Source: an uncultured Demequina sp.
GTDB lineage: Bacteria; Actinomycetota; Actinomycetes; Actinomycetales; Demequinaceae
Direction: 5' to 3'
Assembly: GCA_937925595.1 (NCBI GenBank)
Contig: CALALQ010000404.1
Span: 1 to 11,413, forward strand
DNA length: 11,413 bases
The notes beneath the pieces are model-generated. The model did no database searches. It had not been told where the DNA came from and saw only the letters and a list, made by a program, of their open reading frames with translations. Shown one piece after another: positions 1-6,520 of the stretch. The position numbers were made by a program, and so were the translations under genes. Numbering within the stretch: the stretch's first letter is position 1; each line of letters starts with the position of its first letter.

Positions 1-845
1 GCGAGGAGGCCGGCTGTCCCAACATCTTCGAGTGCTGGGAGGACCGCGAGGCGACCTTCCTCATTGGCGGCGACCAGTGCACGCGCCGCTGCGACTTCTG
101 CCAGATCGACACCGGCAAGCCCGCTGCCTTCGACGCCGACGAGCCGCGCCGCGTCGCCGAGTCGGTGCGCCAGATGGGCCTGAAGTACTCGACCGTGACG
201 GGCGTGGCTCGTGACGACCTCGAGGACGGCGGTGCGTGGCTCTACGCGGAGACCGTGCGCCAGATCCACGCGATGAACCCGGGCACGGGCGTCGAACTGC
301 TCATCCCTGACTTCAATGCGGACCCTGACCAGCTTGCGGAGGTCTTCTCCTCGCGACCCGAGGTGCTCGCGCACAACCTTGAGACGGTCCCCCGCATCTT
401 CAAGCGCATCCGTCCCGCGTTCCGCTACGACCGCTCGCTGTCGGTGCTCACCAAGGCGCAAGAGGACGGCCTTGTCACCAAGTCCAACCTCATCCTGGGC
501 ATGGGCGAGACCTTCGAGGAGGCGCTCCAGGCCCTGAAGGACCTGCACGACGCCGGTTGCGACCTCATCACCATCACGCAGTACCTGCGCCCCAGCCCTC
601 GCCACCACCCCGTTGACCGCTGGGTCAAGCCGGAGGAGTTCGTGGAGCTGTCCAACGCGGCGGAGGAGATCGGCTTCCTGGGCGTCATGTCCGGCCCGCT
701 CGTGCGCTCGTCGTACCGCGCCGGTCGCCTCTGGGGTCAGGCCATGACAAGCAAGGGCCGCACGATCCCTGAGGCCCTCGCGCACCTGGCCGAGCCCACT
801 ACGGCACGCCAGGAAGCGTCGGCCCTTCTCGCCGCACGGCAGTAA
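1..845 (+). CDS. lipA: Lipoyl synthase LipA (5' end outside window)
   Basis: Radical-SAM enzyme that inserts two sulfur atoms into protein-bound octanoyl groups to make lipoyl cofactor for 2-oxoacid dehydrogenases and the glycine cleavage system; cytosolic. The visible reading frame (codons from base 3) gives about 280 residues, starting within the auxiliary iron-sulfur motif CX4CX5C. Its second and third Cys (visible residues 5 and 11, GCPNIFECW) are present. The window opens with GC, which would complete a TGC codon for the first Cys, so the cut appears to fall exactly there. The radical-SAM motif CTRRCDFC (CX3CX2C) is at residues 26-33. Near the C-terminus is RSSY (bases 705-716), the conserved LipA motif whose serine ligates the auxiliary cluster. 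The ATG/GTG codons near 32 and 165 are internal or shadow starts, not the gene start. The family is usually about 310-340 residues, so some 35-60 N-terminal residues are missing. A DUF4191 gene follows after 33 bases. Confidence 0.97.
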   Translation, partial: EEAGCPNIFECWEDREATFLIGGDQCTRRCDFCQIDTGKPAAFDADEPRRVAESVRQMGLKYSTVTGVARDDLEDGGAWLYAETVRQIHAMNPGTGVELLIPDFNADPDQLAEVFSSRPEVLAHNLETVPRIFKRIRPAFRYDRSLSVLTKAQEDGLVTKSNLILGMGETFEEALQALKDLHDAGCDLITITQYLRPSPRHHPVDRWVKPEEFVELSNAAEEIGFLGVMSGPLVRSSYRAGRLWGQAMTSKGRTIPEALAHLAEPTTARQEASALLAARQ

Positions 846-862
846 CGGCGCCCGCTCGCCAC

Positions 863-868
863 TAGACT
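863..868 (+). promoter_or_regulatory. Candidate -10 element of the DUF4191 gene
   Basis: TAGACT lies 10 bases before the ATG at 879, in the 33-base gap after lipA. A start site 6-7 bases downstream would leave a leader of only about 3-4 bases, so the transcript would be nearly leaderless, which is common in actinobacteria. No ribosome binding site is visible upstream of the ATG, which fits this. No clear -35 box is visible, and read-through from lipA is also possible. Confidence 0.4.
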
Positions 869-878
869 GCTGTGCATC

Positions 879-1583
879 ATGGCCAAGGACACCGCTAAGC
901 CCAAGAAGACCCGCTGGTACAAGCTGCTCGCGCAGGCGTACAAGCAGACCGCGCCGCACGACAAGCTGCTGCTGCCGCTGATCCTCGCCGCGACGCTCGT
1001 GCCGATCGCGCTGAGCGTCATCATCGGTCTTGCGACCGGCAGCGTCATCGGCATCGTCTACTCGGTGATCTTCGGTGTGCTCGTTGGCATCCTCGCCGGC
1101 ATGTTCACGCTGACCAAGCGCTTCGAGAAGGCCGCGTACTCGCAGATGGAAGGCGTCGTGGGCGGCTCCATCGCCGTCGCGCAGTCCATCCGCACCGGCT
1201 GGTCCTTCGACGAGAACCCGGCTGCCGTCGACACCAAGGGTCGCGGCGTGGTGTTCCGCGGCGTGGGCAAGACCGGCATCGTGCTGCTCGCTGAGGGCGG
1301 CCCTGGTGTCGCCCACCGCCTTGTCGACACCGTGACTAAGCGCTACGCGAAGGTGCTCCCTGGCGTTCCCGTGCGTCCCATCTATGTGGGCACCGGCCCC
1401 GACCAGGTGCCACTCGGCAAGCTCACGCGCGAGATCCGCAAGGGCAAGACCGCGCTGTCCAAGAACGAGCGTGCGGTGGTCTCCAACCGCCTGCGCGCGA
1501 TGGGCGGCGCCAACCTGCCCGTGCCGAAGGGCGTCGACCCCGTGCGCGTTCGCCCCGACCGCAAGGCGCTCCGCGGTAAGTGA
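879..1583 (+). CDS. DUF4191 family two-segment membrane protein
   Basis: Protein of 234 residues with a lysine-rich N-terminus (MAKDTAKPKKTRWYK). Two closely spaced hydrophobic segments follow at about residues 31-52 and 55-77. The rest is a soluble basic C-terminal region of about 155 residues (VFRGVGKTGIVLLAEG, then VTKRYAKVLPGVPVRPIYVG, ending in a K/R-rich tail). This architecture, the length and the position directly after lipA match the actinobacterial DUF4191 family; the M. tuberculosis counterpart sits between lipA and glnA1. The family has no established function. Positive charges on both sides of the hairpin suggest that both ends are cytoplasmic (inference). Its end lies 16 bases from the end of the converging HAD phosphatase gene, and no terminator hairpin is visible in that gap. 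Confidence 0.9.
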   Translation: MAKDTAKPKKTRWYKLLAQAYKQTAPHDKLLLPLILAATLVPIALSVIIGLATGSVIGIVYSVIFGVLVGILAGMFTLTKRFEKAAYSQMEGVVGGSIAVAQSIRTGWSFDENPAAVDTKGRGVVFRGVGKTGIVLLAEGGPGVAHRLVDTVTKRYAKVLPGVPVRPIYVGTGPDQVPLGKLTREIRKGKTALSKNERAVVSNRLRAMGGANLPVPKGVDPVRVRPDRKALRGK

Positions 1584-1599
1584 AGACGGCGAGGCACGC

Positions 1600-2241
1600 C
1601 TAGAGGCTCAGCGTGATCCCGCGTCCGTCCGACGCTGCACTCACCTCGGTCAGGTCCCTCACCCTCGCGACCACTCCCGGCACGTCCGGCGCCAAGTCGC
1701 CAACCAGCACCACCGCGCATCCCGCAGCCAGTCCTGCGAGCGCACCCGCTTGCGTGTCCTCAAAGACCACGCAGCGGCCGGGTTCCACGCCAAGGGCCGA
1801 CGCTGCGGCCAGGTATCCCTCCGGGTGCGGCTTTCCCTGGGCCACGTTGTCAGCACCGATGACGATCTGAGGCGGCTCGATTCCCACGAGCGCGAGGCGC
1901 TCGCGCGCGGGTGCGTGAATGGCGGACGTCACGACGGCCCACCGGCCGCGCGGCAGCGAGCTGACGAGCTCGACGGCGCCCGGGACGGCGACCACCTCGT
2001 TGAAGCGCTCCCCTTCCGCCGTGTGGATCCAGTCGAGCCACTCGTCGATGCGAGCAGGGTCTGCGGCGAAGCGAGCGATGGTGTCGCGACTGGGACGGCC
2101 GTGGGCGAAGTCGATGATCGCGGCGGCGTCGACGGCGTTGGCGGCAGCGAACTCGGTCCACACGTGCTCGACCATCGCCGTCGAGTCGACGAGCGTGCCG
2201 TCCATGTCGAACAGGACGGCTTCTACCGAGAGGGTCACCAC
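1600..2241 (-). CDS. HAD-IA family phosphatase (probable sugar-phosphate phosphatase)
   Basis: Haloacid-dehalogenase superfamily hydrolase of 213 residues from the chosen start. Motif I is DMDGT at residues 12-16 (D12 nucleophile, D14 acid/base). Motif II is VVTSA with T105, the motif III lysine is K137 in GKPHPEGYL, and motif IV is FEDTQAG with E161/D162. The helical cap region contains HGRPSRDTI (residues 48-55), a pattern shared with small sugar-phosphate phosphatases, so a phosphosugar substrate is likely but not proven. An upstream ATG at 2307 would add 22 Arg/Pro-rich residues lying inside the RDD gene. I prefer the GTG at 2241, whose G is also the last base of the RDD stop (TAGTG overlap); the next codon (2238) is also GTG and cannot be excluded. 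The gene is therefore translationally coupled to the RDD gene and probably shares its promoter. Cytosolic; its link to the neighbours is unknown. Confidence 0.88.
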   Translation of the reverse strand: MVTLSVEAVLFDMDGTLVDSTAMVEHVWTEFAAANAVDAAAIIDFAHGRPSRDTIARFAADPARIDEWLDWIHTAEGERFNEVVAVPGAVELVSSLPRGRWAVVTSAIHAPARERLALVGIEPPQIVIGADNVAQGKPHPEGYLAAASALGVEPGRCVVFEDTQAGALAGLAAGCAVVLVGDLAPDVPGVVARVRDLTEVSAASDGRGITLSL

Positions 2242-2657
2242 TAGCGCGCTCTGACGATCCGTGTGCGGGCGCTGCGGTCGTGAAGGCCTCGCCCCTCCTC
2301 GTCCCACACCACGGCAGGGATCACGAGCGCCAGCAGGAACGTGCGCATGAGGCCAGAGACGAAGCCGACGGGTCCGGCAGCGCCGTCTTCGCGCACCACC
2401 TTGAGCCCCATGAGTCGGTGACCGATCGTGGTGCCGATCGTCGCGACCAGGATCAGATGCTGCACGGCCCAGATGGCCAAGGTGGCGATCGGATCCCCGG
2501 CGAGAATCACGCGCTCAACCGCCGTAGCGTCGGCCGCCTGCTCGATGGGAAAGGCGGCGCTCGAGATGAGCATGCACAGGAGCCAGTCGATGGCGATTCC
2601 CGCCAGACGCGGGCCGAGAGTCGCGCGCGAAGGGGGTGTAGCGTCGGGCGATGTCAC
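2241..2657 (-). CDS. RDD family membrane protein
   Basis: Membrane protein of 138 residues. The RDD family signature is present in order: GPRLAGIAIDWLL (R17, D24) at the start of the first hydrophobic segment (about 18-38), then a second segment (about 58-77) followed by GHRLMGLKVV. A third segment (about 103-118) precedes LHDRSARTRIV (D127). The family is widespread and mostly uncharacterised, and some members have been linked to ion transport. An RDD gene next to glnA is a conserved actinobacterial arrangement. The start is GTG at 2657; no in-frame alternative lies upstream, and a TACGAT -10 box six bases before it supports a leaderless start. It is divergent from glnA across 138 bases and overlaps the HAD phosphatase gene downstream by one base. 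Confidence 0.92.
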   Translation of the reverse strand: MTSPDATPPSRATLGPRLAGIAIDWLLCMLISSAAFPIEQAADATAVERVILAGDPIATLAIWAVQHLILVATIGTTIGHRLMGLKVVREDGAAGPVGFVSGLMRTFLLALVIPAVVWDEEGRGLHDRSARTRIVRAR

Positions 2658-2663
2658 CGAGCC

Positions 2664-2669
2664 ATCGTA
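2664..2669 (-). promoter_or_regulatory. Candidate -10 element for the RDD-HAD pair, leaderless layout
   Basis: On the minus strand TACGAT is followed by exactly six bases and then the GTG start codon at 2657, so transcription would begin at or next to the start codon. No Shine-Dalgarno sequence is visible there, which agrees with a leaderless mRNA. The -35 region would fall near 2687-2692, inside the near-palindrome at 2683-2698. Confidence 0.5.
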
Positions 2670-2682
2670 GCCGCGGTGCCGT

Positions 2683-2698
2683 TGCGAAACGTTACGCA
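2683..2698. promoter_or_regulatory. LacI-type operator-like near-palindrome in the glnA/RDD promoter region
   Basis: TGCGAAACGTTACGCA is a 16-bp inverted repeat with seven of eight half-site positions matching and a central CpG, the form typical of LacI-family operators. It shares the core AAACGTT with the palindrome upstream of the alpha-glucosidase (6500-6511). It would overlap the -35 region of the leftward RDD promoter and lies about 60 bases upstream of the candidate glnA -10 box. Binding by any protein is inference. Confidence 0.45.
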
Positions 2699-2699
2699 G

Positions 2700-2737
2700 T
2701 TAACACCTCTGTAACGTGCCATGAATCCATCGGAAAC
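2700..2737 (+). promoter_or_regulatory. Candidate GlnR-type nitrogen control boxes upstream of glnA
   Basis: Four pentamers occur at an exact 11-bp period: TTAAC (2700-2704), GTAAC (2711-2715), TGAAT (2722-2726) and GAAAC (2733-2737). The published actinobacterial GlnR site is gTnAC-n6-GaAAC repeated in tandem with the same period. The first, second and fourth boxes fit well and the third poorly. The position just upstream of the candidate -10 box suits an activator of glnA. GlnR itself is not in this window, so the assignment rests on pattern only. Confidence 0.45.
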
Positions 2738-2747
2738 TGTTGACCCC

Positions 2748-2753
2748 TAGGCT
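2748..2753 (+). promoter_or_regulatory. Candidate -10 element of glnA
   Basis: TAGGCT would place the transcription start near 2760 and give a leader of about 36 bases containing the ribosome binding site at 2783-2788. No good -35 hexamer stands 16-18 bases upstream; TTGACC at 2740-2745 is too close. A weak -35 is what one expects of an activator-dependent promoter. Confidence 0.4.
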
Positions 2754-2782
2754 GGGGCCGCCAGATGGCAAGAACCAACCCT

Positions 2783-2788
2783 GAGGAG
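2783..2788 (+). promoter_or_regulatory. Strong ribosome binding site of glnA
   Basis: GAGGAG stands seven bases before the ATG at 2796. It is the clearest Shine-Dalgarno in the window and fixes the glnA start. Confidence 0.8.
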
Positions 2789-2795
2789 TACTCGG

Positions 2796-4229
2796 ATGTT
2801 CAAAGACGCTGACGAGGCGATCAAGTACGTCAAGGATGAGGGCGTCGAGTTCGTCGACATCCGCTTCTGCGACCTGCCCGGCCAGATGCACCACTTCAAC
2901 ATTCCCGCCTCGCAGTTCACGAAGGACGTCTTCGAGGACGGCGCGATGTTCGACGGTTCGTCGATTCGCGGTTTCCAGGCGATCAACGAGTCCGACATGA
3001 AGCTGCTGCCCGACGTCGCGACCGCGTTCGTGGACCCGTTCCGCGCGGCGAAGACGCTCGTCATCAACTTCTCGATCGTCGACCCCTTCACGAACGAGCC
3101 CTACTCGCGCGACCCGCGCAACATCGCCGCCAAGGCGATCGAGTACCTCAAGTCCACGGGCATTGGCGACACCGCCTACTTCGCTCCCGAGGCTGAGTTC
3201 TTCATCTTCGACTCCGTGCGCTTCGACACGAACCAGCACGAGGGCTACTACCACATCGAGTCTTCCGAGGCCTGGTGGAACACCGGCGCCGAGTACGACG
3301 AGGACGGCAACGCCAACCGCGGTTACAAGACCCGCTACAAGGGTGGCTACTTCCCCGTCTCCCCCGGCGACCAGTTCGCTGACCTCCGTGACGAGATGGT
3401 CAAGACCCTCGAGCAGGTTGGCCTGTCCGTCGAGCGCGCGCACCACGAGGTGGGCACCGCCGGCCAGCAGGAGATCAACTACCGCTTCAACACGCTGCTC
3501 CACGCTGGTGACGACATCCAGAAGTTCAAGTACGTCATCAAGAACGTCGCGTGGAAGCACGGCAAGACCGTGACCTTCATGCCCAAGCCGCTCTTTGGCG
3601 ACAACGGTTCCGGCATGCACGTGCACCAGTCCGTGTGGAAGGACGGCGAGCCGCTGTTCTACGACGAGAAGGGCTACGGCGGCCTGTCCGACATCGCCCG
3701 CTGGTACATCGGCGGCATCCTCAAGCACGCACCGTCGCTGCTCGCGTTCACCAACCCCACGGTGAACTCGTACCACCGTCTGGTCCCCGGCTACGAGGCC
3801 CCCGTGAACCTGGTCTACTCCGCTCGCAACCGCTCCGCGGCCGTGCGCATCCCGATCACCGGTTCCAACCCCAAGGCCAAGCGCATCGAGTTCCGCGCGC
3901 CCGACCCGTCCTCGAACCCGTACCTCGCGTTCGCGGCGCTGCTCATGGCGGGCATCGACGGCATCAAGAACCGCATCGAGCCCCCCGCCCCGGTGGACAA
4001 GGACCTCTACGAGCTCCCCCCGGAGGAGCACGCCCTCATCCCGCAGGTGCCTGCTTCGCTTCCCGAGGTGCTCGACAACCTCGAGGCGGACCACGCGTTC
4101 CTCACCGAGGGCGGCGTGTTCACCGAGGACCTCATCGAGACGTGGATCGACTACAAGCGCACCGCTGAGATTGACCAGCTGCGCTTCCGTCCGCATCCCC
4201 ACGAGTTCGAGCTCTACTACGACGTGTAA
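2796..4229 (+). CDS. glnA: Glutamine synthetase type I (I-beta, adenylylatable)
   Basis: Makes glutamine from glutamate, ammonia and ATP; a cytosolic dodecamer and the central step of ammonium assimilation. Its 477 residues match the full family length. Visible active-site features: FDGSSIRGF (latch region, about 52-60), PEAEFFIFD with metal ligands (E132/E134 region), [12 protein letters not shown] with E218 and E226, GSGMHVHQS with H275, RLVPGYEAP with R328 and E334, NRSAAVRIP with R346, and RIEFRAPDP with E365/R367. [10 protein letters not shown] contains Tyr405, equivalent to the tyrosine adenylylated in type I-beta enzymes, and the modifying enzyme GlnE is encoded at the right end of the window. 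The start has a strong GAGGAG seven bases upstream. The gene has its own promoter region with possible GlnR boxes and ends in a strong terminator, so it is most likely monocistronic. No key residue is missing. Confidence 0.98.
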   Translation: MFKDADEAIKYVKDEGVEFVDIRFCDLPGQMHHFNIPASQFTKDVFEDGAMFDGSSIRGFQAINESDMKLLPDVATAFVDPFRAAKTLVINFSIVDPFTNEPYSRDPRNIAAKAIEYLKSTGIGDTAYFAPEAEFFIFDSVRFDTNQHEGYYHIESSEAWWNTGAEYDEDGNANRGYKTRYKGGYFPVSPGDQFADLRDEMVKTLEQVGLSVERAHHEVGTAGQQEINYRFNTLLHAGDDIQKFKYVIKNVAWKHGKTVTFMPKPLFGDNGSGMHVHQSVWKDGEPLFYDEKGYGGLSDIARWYIGGILKHAPSLLAFTNPTVNSYHRLVPGYEAPVNLVYSARNRSAAVRIPITGSNPKAKRIEFRAPDPSSNPYLAFAALLMAGIDGIKNRIEPPAPVDKDLYELPPEEHALIPQVPASLPEVLDNLEADHAFLTEGGVFTEDLIETWIDYKRTAEIDQLRFRPHPHEFELYYDV

Positions 4230-4248
4230 GTCGCTGTAGCGCACAGCG

Positions 4249-4290
4249 AGAGGGCCGTCCCGGCAGTGCCGGGGCGGCCCTCTTGTCATA
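4249..4290 (+). terminator. Rho-independent terminator of glnA
   Basis: The 16-bp stem pairs 4249-4264 with 4268-4283, with one T.G pair (4258/4274) and the three-base loop AGT. It begins 20 bases after the glnA stop codon. The tail is short and T-poor (TTGTCATAT), as in many actinobacterial terminators. The opposing gene ends at 4309, so the hairpin may also stop its transcript, although no T run follows the stem on that strand. Confidence 0.9.
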
Positions 4291-4308
4291 TGTCCCCCTG
4301 TCGGCGCT

Positions 4309-4944
4309 CTAGGCGTCAGCGGGCAGCGTGTCGTGGGAGCGCTCGGCTCGCGGTGCGAGTCCGCAGATGATGCCTGCCTGGAGTGCAAGACCAACGACCG
4401 TGCCATGCGGGTAGTACACCAAGGCCCAGGTGAAGGCCACCTCAATCAATAGGGTGGCGCCAAAGAGCAGGCGCAACCACCATCGCACCCCGTCCGCCCG
4501 CGTCGCCACCGCCACGACAATGCCAAGCACTCCCAGCAGGATCAGCCCAAACCCCTCCGCTCCCCACAAGAAGTGCAGCGGGGCCGACTCCTCGTGGCTG
4601 AGGTAGCTCACCACTGTGACGGGCGCCAGGGCCAACAGCACTGCGCTGAACACTCTGCCGCTCCAGCCCAGCCATGCCAGTACGGGGGCGGTGGCCCACC
4701 ACAGCAGCACCATGGAAACGGCGATGGCGGAGCCGAACACGGCGTAGATGTCGTCGAGCCCCAGCGATTCGCGCAGTGCGTGCACCGCGCGATAGAACGG
4801 CGAGTCGTTCAGAGCGATGGCCCAACCGGGGCCATGCGCCCAGTCAACGAGTTGCGGAGGCAGAAGGAACAGCGCCCACACGCCGGCGAGCGCCGCGCTC
4901 ACCACAGACCAGCGCCTGCGAGGATAAAACACCTGGTAGTTCAT
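4309..4944 (-). CDS. Hypothetical integral membrane protein, about six segments
   Basis: I do not recognise the family. From the ATG at 4944 the protein has 211 residues. Hydrophobic segments lie at about 13-34, 66-90, 98-115, 128-148, 155-177 and 180-197. A loop of about 30 residues after segment 1 (WAHGPGWAIALNDSPFYRAV) is likely extracytoplasmic, and a charged C-terminal tail ends the protein. Trp, Leu and Ala are abundant; no catalytic or transport motif is evident. A TTG codon at 4968 would add eight residues, but it has no properly spaced ribosome binding site. The ATG at 4944 lies six bases after a TATCTT -10 box, so I chose it. The gene converges on glnA and is divergent from the small protein at 5104; nothing ties it functionally to either. 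Confidence 0.75.
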   Translation of the reverse strand: MNYQVFYPRRRWSVVSAALAGVWALFLLPPQLVDWAHGPGWAIALNDSPFYRAVHALRESLGLDDIYAVFGSAIAVSMVLLWWATAPVLAWLGWSGRVFSAVLLALAPVTVVSYLSHEESAPLHFLWGAEGFGLILLGVLGIVVAVATRADGVRWWLRLLFGATLLIEVAFTWALVYYPHGTVVGLALQAGIICGLAPRAERSHDTLPADA

Positions 4945-4950
4945 GGGAGC

Positions 4951-4956
4951 AAGATA
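4951..4956 (-). promoter_or_regulatory. Candidate leaderless promoter of the membrane protein at 4309-4944
   Basis: On the minus strand TATCTT is followed by six bases and then the ATG at 4944. A possible -35 TTGCTG (4976-4981) stands upstream with a rather long 19-base spacer. The layout predicts a leaderless mRNA and is the main reason for preferring this start. Confidence 0.5.
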
Positions 4957-5054
4957 CTCCGTACGCAAACCTCGTCAGCAAGCCGGCCCTGCCCGCACGT
5001 CGCGCGGGAGTAGCCGCGCCCGCTGTGCCCCGCCAACACGCAGTCTGCCAGGCA

Positions 5055-5071
5055 CTTAACCGCGCGGTAAG
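5055..5071. promoter_or_regulatory. Imperfect palindrome in a divergent promoter region
   Basis: CTTAACCGCGCGGTAAG is an inverted repeat that is perfect apart from one extra A in the left arm. It lies 33 bases before the ATG at 5104, in the 159-base gap between two divergent genes, where an operator would be expected. The regulator is unknown, and chance is possible because of the GC-rich centre. Confidence 0.3.
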
Positions 5072-5103
5072 CGAAGCACCCGAAAAGGTGGGACACTCAG
5101 GAC

Positions 5104-5529
5104 ATGACGGAAATCCCCTCATTCTCCGATTGGGAGAACAAGATCGCGCAGGCCGCGCAAGTGAGGGGACGCCACTATTCCGAGTGGAACCCCACACTCG
5201 ACGAACTGAAGCGAGCCCGGAAGTACGACGAGTACTTGAGCCTCCTGCTCGAGTGCATCTCCGCGACGGAACTCGAAAGCTGCGAGTGGCAGATCGCCCT
5301 CGGCAGCCCCTACCCCACGCCCTCGCGCTACACCCTTGAAGCCGCACAGCTGTATCGGCGTCAGGGCCGCCTCAACCAGGAGGTCGGCATTCTGGAGCGC
5401 TACGTCAACGTTCCCGGCAACCGTGGTGCCTCGCCAATGGTGAAGAAGAAGCTCGACAGTGCGCTTCGTCACCGGGAGCGGATGCAGGCTGCGGCTGCAA
5501 CGACGGCCGCGGAGCCATCACCTGCCTGA
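5104..5529 (+). CDS. Small soluble helical protein with TPR-like unit, function unknown
   Basis: Protein of 141 residues without signal peptide or membrane segment. The middle (YDEYLSLLLECISATELES) and the stretch YTLEAAQLYRRQGRLNQEVG followed by ILERYVN read as paired amphipathic helices of a tetratricopeptide-like unit. Similar helical modules occur in actinobacterial hypothetical proteins, but no function can be given. The C-terminus is an Ala-rich low-complexity tail (AAAATTAAEPSPA). Upstream of the ATG, AAAGGTGGG (5084-5092) resembles a Shine-Dalgarno but is 11 bases away. Alternatively GACACT at 5092-5097 could be a -10 box of a leaderless mRNA. The FNT gene begins 30 bases after its stop on the same strand, and no terminator is visible between, so the two are probably cotranscribed. 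Confidence 0.75.
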   Translation: MTEIPSFSDWENKIAQAAQVRGRHYSEWNPTLDELKRARKYDEYLSLLLECISATELESCEWQIALGSPYPTPSRYTLEAAQLYRRQGRLNQEVGILERYVNVPGNRGASPMVKKKLDSALRHRERMQAAAATTAAEPSPA

Positions 5530-5559
5530 CCTGGGCACGCAACGTGGCAGGCTTGACCT

Positions 5560-6411
5560 GTGACGGCTCACGAGCAGCTCTTTCCCGGTAAGCAGTTCAT
5601 CTCGACGGTGCTCGACACCCTCGAAACCAAGACGGCCATGAGCGCCGGCCTGACCCGCGTGTATCTGATGCGCGCGGCGATGGCCGGCGTGATCGTGGGC
5701 GTGATGTACCTGGTGAACTTCGCCGTGATCGCAGCCTTTTCCGAGATGAGTGGCGGCGCCCTCGTGCCGCTCGGCCGCATGGTTGGTGCGCTCCTGTTTG
5801 GGTTCGCCCTGGTGTTCATCTACTACACGAAGTCAGAGCTGCTGACCTCGAACATGATGGTCGTCACGATCGGCGGCTATTACGGTCGCACCAAGGCATC
5901 GCGCGCGGCCCGGATCCTTGGACTGTGCTACCTCGGCAACCTCGTCGGCGGCCTCTTTGTGGGGCTGCTGATGTGGGCCTCGAGCCTCACTGACGGCAGC
6001 GTCGGGCTGTTCATGGCCGATGCCGTGGATCACAAGCTCGCGTACGTCACCGAGGGAGCGACCGGCTGGGGCGATCTGTTCGTCCGCGCGGTGTTCTGCA
6101 ACTTCATGATCAATCTCGCGATGCTGCTCGTCTACAACGGCATGATCAAAGACGACTTCACCAAGTCACTGGCGATGATCATCTCGGTGTTCATCTTCGC
6201 CTTCGTGGGCTTTGAGCACTCGGTTGCGAACAGCGTGCTGTTCACGATCGTGGGCCTCACCAGCGGCATCGACCTCGGGATCGCCGCGGCGCAGGTCGGC
6301 ATCGTCCTGATCGGCAACTTCGTCGGCGGCGGCCTGCTGATCGGCTGGTACTACGCCTACGCCAACGACGACCGCCGCTACCTCCGCAAGCAGGCAAAGA
6401 CTCAGGATTGA
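5560..6411 (+). CDS. Formate/nitrite transporter (FNT) family channel
   Basis: Integral membrane protein of 283 residues, the usual FNT length. Six segments lie at about 35-60, 68-90, 117-141, 172-196, 203-225 and 245-268. Family marks: SELLTSNMM (92-100, counterpart of the TM2 loop with T96), CNFMINLAMLL (180-190), FEHSVAN (218-224) with the central pore histidine H220, and GNFVGGGLLIG (252-262). FNT proteins are pentameric and pass formate, nitrite, hydrosulfide or other small monovalent anions. The substrate cannot be read from sequence; nitrite would suit the glutamine-synthetase setting, but no nitrite reductase is visible. The start is GTG at 5560 with a modest GGCAGG (5546-5551) eight bases before it. 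A GC-rich hairpin six bases after the stop likely ends the transcript. Confidence 0.93.
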   Translation: MTAHEQLFPGKQFISTVLDTLETKTAMSAGLTRVYLMRAAMAGVIVGVMYLVNFAVIAAFSEMSGGALVPLGRMVGALLFGFALVFIYYTKSELLTSNMMVVTIGGYYGRTKASRAARILGLCYLGNLVGGLFVGLLMWASSLTDGSVGLFMADAVDHKLAYVTEGATGWGDLFVRAVFCNFMINLAMLLVYNGMIKDDFTKSLAMIISVFIFAFVGFEHSVANSVLFTIVGLTSGIDLGIAAAQVGIVLIGNFVGGGLLIGWYYAYANDDRRYLRKQAKTQD

Positions 6412-6416
6412 CCGGC

Positions 6417-6441
6417 CGACGCTGCGGTCGCCGCGGCGTCG
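6417..6441 (+). terminator. Probable terminator hairpin after the FNT gene
   Basis: An 11-bp stem pairs 6417-6427 with 6431-6441 around a TCG loop, with one T.G pair (6423/6435). It begins six bases after the FNT stop. No T run follows, so it is a tail-less actinobacterial-type hairpin. It separates the FNT gene from the glucosidase promoter. Confidence 0.6.
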
Positions 6442-6485
6442 AGGTTCGCCAAGGTCACGGTTGCGCCACGGCTCGCGCGGCTGGA

Positions 6486-6512
6486 TTGCAATTCGGAATG
6501 TAAACGTTTACT
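6486..6512 (+). promoter_or_regulatory. Candidate promoter of the alpha-glucosidase operon
   Basis: TTGCAA (6486-6491) and TTTACT (6507-6512) are separated by 15 bases; GATTGC at 6484-6489 is an alternative -35 with a 17-base spacer. Transcription would begin about 6519-6521, so the mRNA would be leaderless or nearly so. The -10 box lies in the right half of the operator palindrome, so a bound repressor would block RNA polymerase. Confidence 0.5.
6500..6511. promoter_or_regulatory. LacI-family operator upstream of the alpha-glucosidase
   Basis: GTAAACGTTTAC is a perfect 12-bp palindrome with a central CpG, matching the classical LacI/CcpA/MalR-type operator. It ends nine bases before the ATG at 6521 and overlaps the candidate -10 box. 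The regulator gene at 8198 is the second gene of the operon. Its recognition helix (T15, A16, R20) and hinge leucine are of the type that reads such sites, so autoregulated repression is likely. Confidence 0.8.
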
Positions 6513-6520
6513 TTGGGGCA

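Noticed and set aside
1384..2244. Plus-strand open frame of 286 codons across the DUF4191/HAD junction
   Set aside because: It overlaps two supported genes in other frames, and its composition (Arg, Asp, His, Gly) is typical of a GC-rich shadow frame.
2700..4445. Long minus-strand open frame of 581 codons opposite glnA
   Set aside because: It lies fully antisense to the unmistakable glnA gene, its translation is Val/Arg/Asp/Gly-rich without domain features, and long antisense frames are expected in high-GC genes.
5521..5551. CCTGCC and GGCAGG arms as a possible terminator between the TPR-like and FNT genes
   Set aside because: Only six base pairs with a loop of about 19 bases; GGCAGG is more simply the weak ribosome binding site of the FNT gene.
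6485..6492. ATTGCAAT palindrome before the glucosidase operator
   Set aside because: Eight bases of dyad symmetry are easily due to chance, and it coincides with the -35 region; there is no second copy to support a regulator.
6461..6520. Twenty extra N-terminal codons of the alpha-glucosidase frame
   Set aside because: These codons run through the -35/-10 region and the palindromic operator, and the GH13 domain begins normally after the ATG at 6521.
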